The notes beneath the pieces are model-generated. The model was not told the origin of the DNA and did no database searches. It saw only the letters and a program-made list of their open reading frames with translations. The position numbers and the translations under genes are program-made. Below are positions 23,458 to 36,409 of a stretch of DNA of 64,000 bases, one piece after another. Source of the stretch: Melanocharis versteri. Lineage: Eukaryota > Chordata > Aves > Passeriformes > Melanocharitidae. The DNA lies in assembly GCA_013397845.1 (NCBI GenBank), contig VZTG01010316.1:1173496-1237495 (forward strand). Reading direction: 5' to 3'. Each line of letters opens with the position of its first letter. The first letter of the stretch is position 1.

Positions 23458-26400
23458 CGACACACGTCTAAGACGGGCTTGATAAGCTGGTAGGTAGTGA
23501 AATCAGAGGATCTCTCTCTCACATGATTTGAATAAGCTTGTCTATCTGCATCCTCTTTGCTTCCAGAGGAGCTTAACGCCTCTGTATCTTTTTGATTGTC
23601 CATGTGGTGGCAGTCTCAAAGTATATTTCACCTCTACTTGGAAGGAAAATTTTAATTAATACTTAAATAGGTATTTGATTCCTTATCAGTTTAGGAATGG
23701 GCAAAATAACCCACTGTGAAAAGAAGTGACTCTTGGTAAAAGCAGGAGAAAACTGTTATGCATGACTTCACAGCTTTTGCTCAGTAGTGTAGGTAACATC
23801 TGCTCCCTTGCTCCACAGCCATGTGGTGTGGCACCTCATGCTTCCTCGTGCCTACTTCTCTTCCTTCCTAAACAGGGCAGCCTCATACGAAGGCTCTGCA
23901 CAGCCATTTGCACACATTTGCAGATCTGAGACAGTGTACCATTCTGGGGAGTAGGAGCTGGCGCAGTCCGAAGGATGTGAAGAAGTATGCTGATGATTAA
24001 ATGCTCCAGAAGCCTGTGGCTGAAACAGGGTCCACTTCACCGTGACTTAACAGCCTTCACCATGCTTTATCTATGGATATTGGCCTTATTTAGTGATACA
24101 CAGAAGAGGAAAATCCCATTTTGCTTGCGAGGTACATGAATTCCTCATTAAATTCTAGGAGGTGTGATCCAGTTGTTTTGTCCTACACATCCTTTATGCA
24201 TCCTTGTTACTTGAGTCGTAATCCTAGTGTGACAGAGATCCTGCTGTGGTGATTGGAGTAGTTAAAGTTTCCAGTCAGTCAATGAAGCTATGAAAGGGAC
24301 GCAGCTGCAATGGCATTTTCTCAACCATCGTGCTGAGTTCATGCTTTTGGAACTCAATTTGCTGCTCAATTGTCAGAGTCCTACAGTGCTATGAGACTCC
24401 TCTGGCTTTGTAGGCATAACACAGTATAGCTCGAACTGGAACGTGGGATGGGTGAGAAAGAAAAAGTGGCTTCTTCAATTTGAGATTTTCTATGTAGGTA
24501 TTTTCTAGAAAATGATGCAAGATAATATATTTTTAAGGACAGGTGTGGTTCCTACAATGCTATACATGTATGCCATTTATAAAGGAAATAACAAAACCAT
24601 TTAAAAAAATTCAGAAGGTGAAATATTTCTATATATTTCTCTCTGAGTCTGAAAGACTGTTTTCACCACATTCAGGCAGATGTAAATAAATCACGTGTCT
24701 GTTCACTCAGCTGTATTTGACCACTAAGAGCTTTAAGTGATTTTCTGGACAACTCAAAATGTTCTAGTGCAGATTGGAAGCTGAGAAAAACCAATCACAA
24801 TTCCTAATGTAAGTGGAAAAATAACCATAGAAACAAAGCAAACAAATATAAAACCCTATGAATAGTATTACTACACAGGGAAGAATCTTGATGAAGTGTG
24901 AAGTATGATACAGGGCAGCTTGCTTGGGGTTTTACTGGTATGAGTGGTATGCCTCTTAGTTTATTAGCCAGGAGTAAAAATAAAAAACCTCTGAGGTGAA
25001 CTACTGGGAATTCAAGTCACACTTTAAATATAGCCACTGAAATAGGGATTTAATTTAAAAGTGTTAAAAGTGATCAGGTTTTAGAAAAACCAAATTGTTT
25101 CTAGAATGTCTCTAAAGAAATTCATCAGCTACTTAATTAGATACCTAGACATACAGTAAACATTCATTGAAACCCAGTGGACATGTAATTTGACAAACAA
25201 TATCTTGTATAACTAAATATATCACCATATGTTGAATTACTTGGCAAGTCCAGATTACTACATGTGATAAGAGAAGATGTTTCATAAAATTATTCAGGAA
25301 AGTCAGAGAAAATTAAAACTTATACAATAATATACTTTTACATGCAGATAAACATGCACATATGTCTACAATTTACAGCAGTGTCCAATGATTTTGTGTA
25401 TCTCAGCTTTTGAAAGACCCTAAAAATGGACCCCATTTCACAGGATAAATATTTAGTCTATTCAAAACCTCTTTCAGAAGTCTTAGAATGGGCATCTTGA
25501 AACATGTATGGCCATCATAGCGTGCCATTTGTTTTTTAATCCCGGTAATAATCTACGTATTTTGCTGAAGTCTCAGTTCACGGTCAAGCCACAAATACAA
25601 TGAATAAGCAACAGAATATTTTAGGAAAGAGCAGTGCAGAAAGTAAATGATACAGGTTTCCTGAAGAGAATCTGGTACTTGAAAGATGACAGATAAATTC
25701 TCTGAAATCCCACATCATCAGTAATAAAAACGAACTGGGGATGTGTATCACTATTTCACATTTTCCTCTCTTTTGAAGACTCAGCCTTGACCATTAATAT
25801 CTTCAGCTATGCATATTTAATCATCTTCTGGTTTTCTTCTGCAATTGTAGCAAAGGTATCACATTTGAAATAGGAACTGACCTGCTGGGAGTTGGACCAG
25901 AAACTTTTCAAAGATAAAGTGACAAAAAGATATGACTACCATTGCCTGGGATAAATACTTTTAAAGTATTTCTAATTTAAGCTGCTGATGAAAAAAAAAA
26001 AATCCTGATTATGAAAATCCTCAATTCTTTCTGTTTTGGGTTTTATCAATTTACAATAAAACAGAAGGAAATTATTGCTATCTGTTCTGTCAGTGTCAAT
26101 ATTAGGTATAGGAACACATTAAGCGTACTTTAATGGAAGCCTATTAAAACGCCAAATTCCAATCCAGATATGCATTGCTATGAAATTTGATCTGAACTTT
26201 CTCATTGTCCTAGCCTGCTTCTCTTAAGGAATTTAAGAGCCATTCCTCTGCCCCCTCATCTAGTCAGCTGTCTAGTTGGCTGTCTGGCAAGAGGAATAAG
26301 CAGAACAATGCTTCGTGCTCAACAAAACTTGACCAAAATATGACTGATTTACTTTGCTTCTGAAAAATGTGTCCCGTTTATAATGCCCTCTCAAGGGCTA

Positions 26401-27618
26401 GGTGCCCAACAAACTCAACAGTCTACCCCTGTAGGCTTGGCTGTGAACTGCACTGGAGTTAGGTGCCAAAATACTTTATGAGCTTGTCTCACATTGCCTT
26501 AGGCTAAATGCAAAATAGTCAAATATTCAACTTTTTAGTCCTTTCTTTCTGTGTCTTAACTTTTTGCCAGCATTGGAGAAAGATGAGCAAAAGATCACTG
26601 TAGAGGAACAGATCCTTAAGAACAGCTGCAATTTAGGAGTGTCATGTAGTCCACAGAAACCTAGGCTGCTCAAAAGGATTCACAGACATTATGGAAAACG
26701 CAGCATCTGTGTTAGTGCCCTTTAGGGAAAAAGAAGCTCCTACAAATATTACAGCAATATTTAGAGAAATAAAATGGACCTGGGCAGTCATTCTTCACAG
26801 CATGGGAGAGACTTAAACCAAAGGGAGATGCAATGGATGCTAAATTGGATAAATTAACCAAACGTGTGCATGCAACAGAGGAAGGAATAAGCAACACTGA
26901 AGAAAGGGAAGCCGAAACAAAGAGATCTATGAACTGAGACAGAGTGTTGATTTTTAATGTTGAACAAAGCAGGAAAATTAGAAAACAGAAGCCATTGTAC
27001 TCTTGCTGAAATTGAAAGTATAGAATTGGACAATGTGATGGTTTTTGTTCAAATCTTGTTCAATTACCTTTTTGAGCATAACAAAAAAGCCCCATCAAGT
27101 AGTCTAAAGGACCAAATCTGAGCTTTTCTGAGACCTGACGATAGTATTGAGATTCCAAGATAAAGACTATATTAGTCAAATCAGGTAATACTGACATGGG
27201 GCAAGAATCTCTGGCAATCAAGATAAGCAACAGCTCTGTATCCAAATCTGAGTATTAAAATCCTATAAATACAGAAAGAATAAAACTCTTTCAGAGGTTC
27301 ATTGGTAAGAAGAAGACTAGAGCCTGCAGTGATGTATGAAACTATTCAAACACCGAAAAAGCTCTTCCAATTCTTCTCAAAACTTTTGAAATTCTGCATA
27401 ATATTAATTAATCTCCTTCAGATCATCAAATCAGTTTGATACCTTCAAAATAAATACTGAAATATAAGACAGTGTTTAAGAAAAAAATTGTATATTCAGT
27501 CTGAGATAGGTGATTGAATTGTCTCTTCTTTAGGAGTTGTGTATCTGCTGGAAATATATTTTTAAAACAAGCATTAATTGATGGCATATCTATACACAGC
27601 CACCTATTATTTTTTGTG
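23458..27618. other. Unrecognised non-coding sequence
   Basis: About 4.2 kb of AT-rich sequence without a supportable gene or interspersed repeat. Small local features are a near-tandem (GTCAGCTGTCTAGTTGGCTGTCTGG) around 26262-26286 and short A runs near 25990. The region 26390-26480 has phrases such as GGAGTTAGGTGCC that vaguely recall old sauropsid repeats, but too weakly to call. Confidence 0.55.
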
Positions 27619-27678
27619 CTGTGAGTAGAATATTACTATTAATATACACCTCTATTGATAGTAATATTCTACTCACAG
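27619..27678. repeat. Near-perfect 26-bp-stem inverted repeat (hairpin)
   Basis: Bases 27619-27639 are the exact reverse complement of 27658-27678 (21 bp). The pairing continues inward through one G-T wobble (27640 with 27657) and four more Watson-Crick pairs (27641-27644 with 27653-27656). This leaves an 8-base loop at 27645-27652. A transcript of either strand would fold into a short stem-loop of about 60 nt, the size of a compact pre-miRNA or a cruciform. I do not recognise the arm as a known microRNA. The near identity of the arms suggests recent origin by template switching, or selection on the stem. Confidence 0.92.
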
Positions 27679-29134
27679 TAGAAGATTATGCCATCACAAT
27701 ATATGCCATCCTACTGATACAAAGGAATCATCACAATTTTTTAATTTTCCCATTTGTCTTCTCCTTTGTTTCTTCTTCTTATATTGCAAAACCAGAACTA
27801 GTCACTGACTTAATGTGTGGGAATCCGGATTGTGCCTAATCTACTCTACTAAAAGATAAACCACTTTTACCTTTCCTTAGCCTATCTCCTTCTATGGCAT
27901 GAAACTGTTGGAATACTCTACTAAGATATGACATTCAATGAAAAATGGATTTCCAATACCACACTGTGCACTGCAGTCATGACCAGACCTCCAGGGTTTC
28001 AGTTGCCCTGAAGGGTAAACTGAACTATGTTGTTTTGGAACTTTTGTATTTGAAAGGTGGATTTGCCACTGCTCTACTCTGCACTTCATTGGAGTTTCCT
28101 AGCCTACTACTTCTCATATCGTGCTGGGGAGGATCACATTGCGGCTGGCTCCAGGCGAACGTCTTTGGCCAAGTGAAAGCACTTTCCCCTCTTCTCATTT
28201 TTGATGTGAGCTTGCCAAAAAACAGTAATGACACACAATTTCTAAAGCTAATGTTTTATTTAAAGAACAACAAAAACAACCAAACTACAGCAAAATTACT
28301 CACTACATCGGGGAAGCTTCAGAAGCACTGAGTGAGACAGATTGAAGATGTTTGGAAACAAATCAACCTCCTAACCACTATGTCTTTACAGTGTTTACCT
28401 TTTTTCCATATTGTGTTGAAAGTCAGCATTTTTCATTTCAAGGAAAACTCCAGTCAGTCTCACTACAGACTTTCCTCCTGACTTTTCAGGAAAGTCTGTT
28501 ACCTGAAACTCCTGGGACCTGATCTGGGACTGCTTCCCTTTTTAGATAGGACACTTTTTTTGGGTATCCCATTTTATCTCTGCCAATATCAACACTCCAG
28601 AAAGTTTTCCAGAACCCATCAAGCTCATTTGGGCTACTGTGGAAGCAATCTTTCTCTCTGTCCTGCTTTTCAGGAGAAAATGCTTCACAAAGTGCATTGG
28701 CTAAGGCAAGGTAAACAAAACGACTTCCTAGTCCTCTGCACAACCTTTTTTACACAACGTAAATGAGACAGCATCTGACGCAATATAAAATACTTGAATT
28801 AAACTGAAATAGCATAATTGCCTAGCACTGTCTGAAATTTCTATCTTGGTAGTCTGCATCACTCAAAGTCACACCTTTTTCCTCAGCCTCTCTCCTCCTT
28901 CCTGGAAAGCTCTCCTACACACACATGCATGTTTGTTCTTCTTCTGTTTTGAGCAGCTGCAGCATTGTGATTGCTGTTCTGTTTCTCACTTATCTTATGC
29001 TATTTGTCTGGTTTTTAGGGGTATCTGTGCTGTCACTTGCTGTCAGTGTCCTTCCATTCCTTTTCTGGCTTTCATCGATTGTCACGGCCGCTTGCCTCTT
29101 TCAGCCTGGTGGGCAAGCTGCAACTTGAACGGAG
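27679..29134. other. Unrecognised non-coding sequence before the LTR
   Basis: About 1.4 kb with no supportable gene. Overlapping short frames on both strands between 27890 and 28330 have no recognisable motif. From about 29080 the sequence becomes CpG-rich (TGTCACGGCCGC at 29080), so the LTR, or another part of the same insertion, may start there and not at 29135. Confidence 0.5.
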
Positions 29135-29301
29135 TGTCCTAGTCACTGGCTAGGTGGGTCCGAAAGGCAGTCGAACGGCGGCTCACTAAGGAGCATTCAG
29201 CTCTCAATCCCTTGAGAGCTGCGAAGCAGGCAGGTATTGGGTGGTCGCGGAGGCACGGGCAAAGAATGAAGGAAAGACTCTTAGTGGCATTTTCCCAATC
29301 C

Positions 29302-29307
29302 TTTATT
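29302..29307 (-). terminator. Poly(A) signal of the antisense LTR
   Basis: AATAAA on the minus strand, about 80 nt downstream of the LTR TATA box and followed by U5-like GC-rich sequence. This is the expected place for the R-region polyadenylation signal of a retroviral LTR. Confidence 0.65.
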
Positions 29308-29383
29308 CCCTGCCAGGCAGGACGGAGGAACGTGCAGACTGGAATGGGTACCAACAAAGAGCAGAGAGCAAGGGTGACAAGGG

Positions 29384-29391
29384 TTTTTATA
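29384..29391 (-). promoter_or_regulatory. TATA box of the antisense LTR promoter
   Basis: TATAAAAA on the minus strand. An inverted CCAAT box lies about 35 bases upstream (about 29424-29430) and an AATAAA about 80 bases downstream. The start of transcription would be expected near 29355-29360, reading toward lower coordinates. Whether it is active cannot be seen. Confidence 0.65.
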
Positions 29392-29479
29392 CAAGAATAA
29401 ACCAGGGTGGGGAACAAGGATTAACCAATCAANTGAAGATCTATGTTACACTCACACCCATGAAAGAAGTTGGCAGGAG

Positions 29480-32400
29480 ATGAGACCAGCTATGAACAGC
29501 TCTCTGCATTATTACGTAATATGAAAAACAGTTAATTTAAAAATTAGTCTAAATTTAAGTCGCACTGTTGACTTTAACCTTGCATGCCTCAAATTCCCAT
29601 CTGTAAGCTGCTTGTTGCATAACAAACTCTTCCGAACTATTCTGGTTTTGTGCAGATAAGTGGATTTCTATTTGAGAGATATTCTGATGATACAGGAAGG
29701 TTTCCTATAGTAATGCTCCCAAGGGAAAAAAATAATTATTTCTTAGTGCTTGGTTTATTCAGTATATGCATAGCTTTGGGTCATAGGTGAAAAGGGAGAA
29801 ACAAGCAAATAAACAAATATTGAATACTTATTAAATGAGCACTGTCCAGCCTATGTAGAGAAGGGGGCAAGAATCTTGTGGAAAGCTCAGATAGGTTGTG
29901 TTCATGGAACTAAATATGTTATTGCCAACATGTTAATATGTCAATATATTAGCACGTTAATAAAGACAAATATGTTAATAATGGTGACTAATAACACCAG
30001 GAATTGAGCTGAGGCTGTCCAGGCCGCTGTAACTGTGGCATTACCTAATGTAAAGAGGAGTGACTTAAAACTTTGGTAAAGTTGTTTTAACATAGGTTTT
30101 GTGTAAAATATCAGAAATGTATAAATTGCATGAAGAGGGCTGGTTTTCCTCATGCAGAGTTGGTCTGTTAATAATCCATGATGACATTAAAAAAACTCAT
30201 CTTATGGTAGACCATAAAAATAATGTTAAAGTAACTTCTTATAATATTACAACTGAAGTTAATTCCTCTTGAAGAAATCAATTCAAGCTGTATTATCATT
30301 TTGACAGTGACTAGTTTTGGCTTCCCTGTTCTACCTTCCATCAGTTTATGAGAACTAATCCTATTTGTATAACAAATTGTACATATTATGGTATTTTGGT
30401 TGTTATTATATGTGGTAATTGCTGACATATATAAACTTGTAAACAGCAGATATTTTATTTTGATGAGACCAAAAATACATGATCCATGAATTACATCCTT
30501 ACTAAGCTCCATAAAATTTAAGGAAGAACAAAATATTTTTACTATTTGCTTGTTTAGAAATAGTCATTAGAATATTTATGTGGTTAGAATACTTTATTAT
30601 TTCTCACCATTTCCTTTCAACTTTTGAATTAATTATTTTGTAATACTCCAATAATTTTTTAAGAGTTTGTATGGAAAATGAAAGCATTTAACTCCTCTGG
30701 GAACCACTCTCACTCTCCATGGAGCAGGATGATGTTTCCTGTCTCTGTATTAATAGGAATTAACTCCAAATCCTTCTGTCAGGTTGGCACATACACTCTG
30801 AAACAGCTCAATAAACTGGATCAGAAAAATCTATATCAAGATCTAAAACTACATGAGATATTCCTCTAGATTATACTTGACTGGAAAACAGCTAAATTTC
30901 ATGGTTCATTTGCAGCCATTACAGATAAAATTATTTGAATGGGAATACTTATACAACTAAATTAAGCTGGGTTTGGTCCATTATGATAGTAGTTCATGTT
31001 GAGAAATTAAGTTATTTTCATATTTAGAGTCAACAATGAATGTTTTGAATCAAATGGTTTGGGCACATGGTTACTAAATACACTGACTATTTAGTAGGAG
31101 CAACAGTGATGAAAGAATAATTGATAGGCATTCTAATCATGTCAGTAAAATATCAAAGTAAGCTTCACAAATTGAGTCAATTACTTCAGAATTAGTGAAC
31201 CATTCCTCCTCTTTGCAAAAAAAATATGTAGTATTAATATACTTGCCAGCTAATCTGTGTATTGCCAGTATGCCAGTAAATGTCAGTAAATGTATGACTC
31301 AGGTAAAACTTGGGCAATATGGAAAGTTCTAAAGGCAAATCCACAGAGAGACAGAGAGAAAAAAAAATATTTATAATGAAGAGTTTGTTCTTCACTGAGT
31401 TATAAAAAGAGCTATATAAATTTTTGACAACAAGTCAGTTGAATTAAAAGACTAGGGTAAGAGCAAAAATATAAAGCTAGGTAGTTACTGTCATATATGG
31501 AAAATGGAATTCAACCATAAAAATTTATTAGTATGCGTATATTACAAATGGGGTTCTGTAGTGTAAGTTGTTATAGCTCAGCTAGAAAGTCAGAACATTT
31601 TGGTGCATTACAAATTTTATTCCTGGAGGTGATTTTTGTCCATATAGTTATTGAAGTATTGCCAGCACAGACCTAGCCATATAATTATCTAGAACTTTAG
31701 CAGCAGGTAACCACAATAAACCATGGTAAAGAATTTTGTAATTATACTCTCCTTGATACCCAGAATGAGACAACAAAGAAAACAAAACCACCTCTGAGTT
31801 GAAAGGTGAAAATTAAGGAAATCCATTTAGTCAAAGTGTGAAATTTTGCCTCATGAGAAACACAGAAGTTATAATGTTGTTCATTGAACATCCTTGTTGT
31901 TCAATCAGGATACTGTGAGTTTGTAAAGGCAAATGTAAGCATAAAAAGCGCTGCTCACATCTACACTGAATATCCACCCTGCCTTCCCTAACCTCCTGGG
32001 TGCATTCTCAGCTGATGTGAATCTGGATAGCTCTTTGTTGGCTCCAAGTTCTCCTCATTAGAGCCTTCATAATCCTCATCAGTAATTTCCAGTGTGATTC
32101 TCAGAATAATAGACAGTGCTACTACGGGCATCCATTTTACAAGCACTTGAAGTGAAATTTATATTAGTGTAAACATCCAGCACATTCTTCTTTGCAGTGT
32201 TCAGTGTCTTTCTAGGCCCTTGGAAGCAAAAAGGACAAGACAAAACAGTAACATGAACAGAAAAAAAGACTTTTTCTGTAAGTGTATGTTGAAAGCTGCA
32301 AAGGAGGTAAGACAGGAACAAAATGTAAGGATCAGCTGTGAGGACTGTAGATATTGGTTGGAAGGATTCTGCTTCCCAAAGCCCTCAAAGCTTAATACAA

Positions 32401-35400
32401 TGATTTTATGCAGATGGAGCAGATTTCACCCAAGGGGAGAAGCCAGTGCAATGCATGGCTTTCCAAAGAGTATGCATCAGCTTTGCAAGCTAGATATCGC
32501 TTATCAATTATTAACATTCAGGAAAAGGTGACTAAAGTCTATCTGTGATGCTATATTGAAATTAGATGAGAACTCAAAAAGCACTTAGGATAAATAATAG
32601 ATGATTAACATGTCATATAAATCAGTGTATCATGTTATTTTAATTTGTTTGCTTTTTCTTCTTTTTCTTTCCTTATTCTTAGCTTATATCCTTACTCGTT
32701 TGATAATACCGTTCAACTTCATCCTCTTATGTATTAGGAATAACTCCTGTTTTATTTATGGGCTAAGGTAGAGTATAGAAGTTAATAAGAAAATTGCTAA
32801 GTGTTGTAATGGTGTATCATTCTATTGCTGACATTTAAAAACTGAAGAGCTGGATGTTAGACCTGCCTTTTCCTTATAGGTACCTGACACTGGTCAATTA
32901 ATAAAAATGTGTACAGTAAATCTATTCACTTAATTAAATACCTACTAATAAAGATTGAACTACCATTTAATAAAATTTTAAGAACAGGATAGAGAATAAC
33001 AATAGTTAATAGTTAATAAATAAATAAACATTCAGCAACTCATTTGAGGGTTATGGCTCTTTCTTGAAGATGCATGTATGTTTTTGATGATTTAACACCA
33101 TATATGGTAAAGTTTTCTTATTTCATAGATCTACCATTTTCCCTTGCTTATTTTCTGTCTTACCTGCCCTGTCATCCGTAGCTGGTGGTCAGTTTTCTCC
33201 TTTATGTGATGAAACCCGTGTTTGACAATCCTCACAGAAGAACATACAGTTACCTAATCACATAAGTGCTTTCCCAGCAACAGGCAGAGCCCTGGCAACA
33301 GCACACTACAGAACAGCACAGAGTCTGTCAATAGCTTCCAAAATATCCATGTAGCTTTCTGTTACAGGTGGGCAGATCTAGACTCTATCAGTTAAATCTC
33401 CCTGCTGACATACAGTTGTCTCTCTGTGACACTGGGATTTAAGATTTATTTCTGCTATGGCATCTCAGGTGCTTGATTCTAAATAGCTGTTGGTAACATG
33501 TAGGCAGAAATTCTGATGCCCACACTATTCCTTTCACAACCTTAAGAGGTGGCTCATGGGAGCTAAAGTCCAGCTGATGAACTTGGCCACAAAAGAAAAC
33601 TAAAGCATTCAACATGTGAATTATCTTCCTCATGAGCCTCTGTGACTGTATTTTGTAGCTAATTCTTTCAGCTATCATTTCCTAGGAAAAAAAACATGGA
33701 GATAATAAAATGCAGACATATCAGCATCTATTTTTGTAATTTTTTTAAATTTATTTTTTTTAATACTGAGGGGGGAAAATCAGTTATGTAACAGAAATAC
33801 CCCATGAAATTGGAACAAAAAATGCAGTCTGCACCTATCCTCAGTGGAGTCATAAACCACTCTCACTTTCTGAGTGTTGGTAGAATTTTTATTCTTTCTT
33901 TCATGACTTTGTCTTCTATAGATCTGTTTCCACAGTGCAAGAGGAGGATGTTTGATTTCATCATGATGCTGTACTGTATTGTTCTTGTTATTCATTATTC
34001 GCAGGATGCAATCAGAGGAGGAGTTTCTTAGATGCACTAGATCAAGGTTCAGACGTCACGCAGTAACTGATTTTGCACATCTTTTCCTTGTCTGTGTACT
34101 CCATTAAATGTTCAGGCTGCATTAGTGCCCAAGCTTTTCAGTGTACATGAAAGAAATCTATCCTGATGCAACTTTAATCCCAGTCAAGATGGACATATAC
34201 ATGTTGCTTAAGAGAATGAATTTCATTTATATTTGAAGTGTGTTTATGCATCAATATAAAATTTTTGTAGACACGTCTGCAAAATTTAAAACATTTGTCT
34301 AAACATACCTTAGTTAATGAAGCACATAAAAATCTACAAGACCTTTTAAACTAAAAATTGTTACAAAAATATGAATTTGACATGAATGAGATGATTGATA
34401 TGTAAAGAACTTTAAATGCTATTAAGTCCAGGTCCAGCTTTTTAGCTTCATGCAGCTGAGAAAAGAAAACTATACAGGTGTCCTCTAGCTTCTTTCAATG
34501 ACTCAAAAACTCAGATAGGATTCAGAATTTACCTTTACAGCTCTCCATTATTTGCAATTAAATGCTCCTAACTTGGGAACTGTGCAGAATGTAGCCCGGA
34601 GCATGATTTTACTTGAGATTAATTTGTGGGCGCAAATCTTCACAAGACTTATGCAAAACCCTAATATAAAGCTTTGCTGGTATGTGAGGTTCCCTTTTCA
34701 AAAGCACAGAATTGAAAAAGTAGCACCTACCTGATGATCAGTTGACGCATTGATGGACAAAAGCCAGGCAATTGATTACAAACCACCTGTATCAGTACAA
34801 ACAATATCAAAATTCACTTTATTTCTTTCAGATGTCTTTACACAGAATTATCATTTCTGTTTAGATGACTACTACAAGAATTTACAATAAAATACTGGTT
34901 TTAGCATATTCCCCATGCACAGTTATATAGTGCTTCTCTGATTGGTTTAACTTGAGACAAAGTAAATAAAGTGGGCAAATGAATGATGTGTCCTGGGATG
35001 AGTTTCATTTTGAGCAGGTAACTGCATGTGTTTATGGCTTGTTTGCAATATTATTTGAGGGCCACCACATTTGTTGTGTCTTGTTCTTCATGGCTTTTAA
35101 TATTCATTTGCAGTATGGAAGATTTATGTTAACCTGAGATAGTCAGGTTTAAAATCCTTATAAGGACCCCTCAGAGTAAAAACCATTATTTTCAGTATTT
35201 TATATGCCATCCTGATAGGTTTTTATGTTTTCAGCTCACCCCGGCTCTAAATTTATGGGCAGAGACATTTTGTTCTTTAAAGTAATTAGCAAATTCATTG
35301 ATAACATCTGTGTCTACTTTAAAAATTTATTTTCAAAATTGTTCATTTTCTTTTTTCCTCTTGAAGATTACTACCACTTGATAAGGTTATGATCTTGCCT

Positions 35401-36409
35401 AGATGGTAGATCTAATTGTCATTTACTACAAGGCCTCTTTTATCTCTTTTCTAAAGAGACTTTAAAATGGATGCAGGCATTAATAATTCACAATTTTAGG
35501 CCTCTTTGCCAGAATGGAATAAAAACTGCCTTTGAATTCAGGAAGAGAAGGTTACCTTAAGTTATATGGTTATTTCTTATTCAGATGTGTTTAAAATGTT
35601 TAAAATAGATTAATAACTTCTTAAAGAGGAAGAAGGAATAAGTATGATTTAAAGAATGAATTATTATAATTAATATTATTTCAAGGTTGAGAAACTCACA
35701 AGGTTGTAAATCTCCATTATCAAGAAGTTGGACCATCACCTTCTCGAATTACTGCTACATTGACCTAACTTAGAAACATTTTTGCAAGTCTGCATGAACT
35801 TTCAGCACAAAAGGAATAATATTTATCATTGTTACCGCTATATATTTTTAAAACACCTCATGAGCAGAGAGTAATACTAATTAATCCGTACATTGCCCAA
35901 AGGGGGAATGATAACTGTGATTTCCAACTTTAAAATGAGGAACCTGATTGTATTTTCATTTATGCTAGCGTAAATCATAAAGCCTTCTACTGAAGTGAAT
36001 GGAATTACACTGCTGGGAAATCAACAAGAAATTGGTATCAGATATAGGGAAAAATGTTATAAAGGGGCTAAGCACTTTCCTAAAAGAAAGGCTCGGCTTC
36101 AAAGCTATCCGGAAATGTTAGTGATTCCCGCTTTTTAGTCTAATACTTTGACCATTACAAAGAACTGTCTTTCAGTTAAAAAAAAATTTGAGGGTTTTGG
36201 GATTACTGACGGGACACTTAATTGCACCTAAGAGTGATAGTTGTTCTGCAATAATTTTATGAGTTTAGTAGATCAGCAGATGTTTTTACTTACACATTTC
36301 TCAGAAAGTAAGAAGCATTACTAAGAATGCTTATGAGCATTATCTCATTGGTTATTTCACAGTTTATTTAAACTACAGGGTAAATTCTTTATGAGTGATA
36401 TTAGTAGAA
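29480..36409. other. Unrecognised AT-rich non-coding sequence
   Basis: Nearly 7 kb of very AT-rich DNA. It includes a region of repeated ATGTTAATA-like words (29905-29980), imperfect GTCAGTAAATG repeats near 31260-31295 and an (AATA) stretch near 33005-33027. A palindromic short repeat at 35961-36025 is listed separately. Open frames are short and unconvincing on both strands. Parts with even base composition and few CpGs (for example 34900-35500) could be conserved non-coding DNA, but this cannot be judged from one sequence. Confidence 0.5.
35961..36025. repeat. Short palindromic interspersed repeat (copy C)
   Basis: GCGTAAATCATAAAGCCTTC, then ACTGAAGTGAATGGAATTACACTG matches the centre of the sauropsid palindromic repeat ('gtaaatcagcatagctccactgaagtcaatggaattacacc'). 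The central word TGAAGTGAATGG is a one-mismatch form of the usual palindrome-like TGAAGTCAATGG. The outer arms are not well preserved. Confidence 0.5.

Larger units (their letters stand above)
29135..29475 (-). mobile_element. Solo retroviral LTR, antisense (endogenous retrovirus)
   Basis: On the minus strand this has the order of a retroviral long terminal repeat. An ATTGGTT (inverted CCAAT) box lies at about 29424-29430, a TATA box (TATAAAAA) at 29384-29391 and a poly(A) signal AATAAA at 29302-29307, about 80 nt downstream of the TATA box. A GC- and CpG-rich U5-like segment runs to 29135. The proposed ends are TG and CA, and GGAG is found directly outside both (29131-29134 and 29476-29479), a possible 4-bp target-site duplication. 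No primer-binding site, gag, pol or env is seen on either side, so this is a solo LTR. U3 would be short, so either end could be wrong; TGTCACGG at 29080 is an alternative terminus. One unresolved base (N) lies at 29433. The family is not identified. Confidence 0.72.

Noticed and set aside
26390..26480. Words such as GGAGTTAGGTGCC recalling an old sauropsid repeat
   Set aside because: Similarity is limited to short words; no arms or extended alignment can be supported by eye.
27945..28331. 128-residue plus-strand frame
   Set aside because: It overlaps minus-strand frames of similar length, has no recognisable motif, and its last part is Lys/Asn-rich simple sequence.
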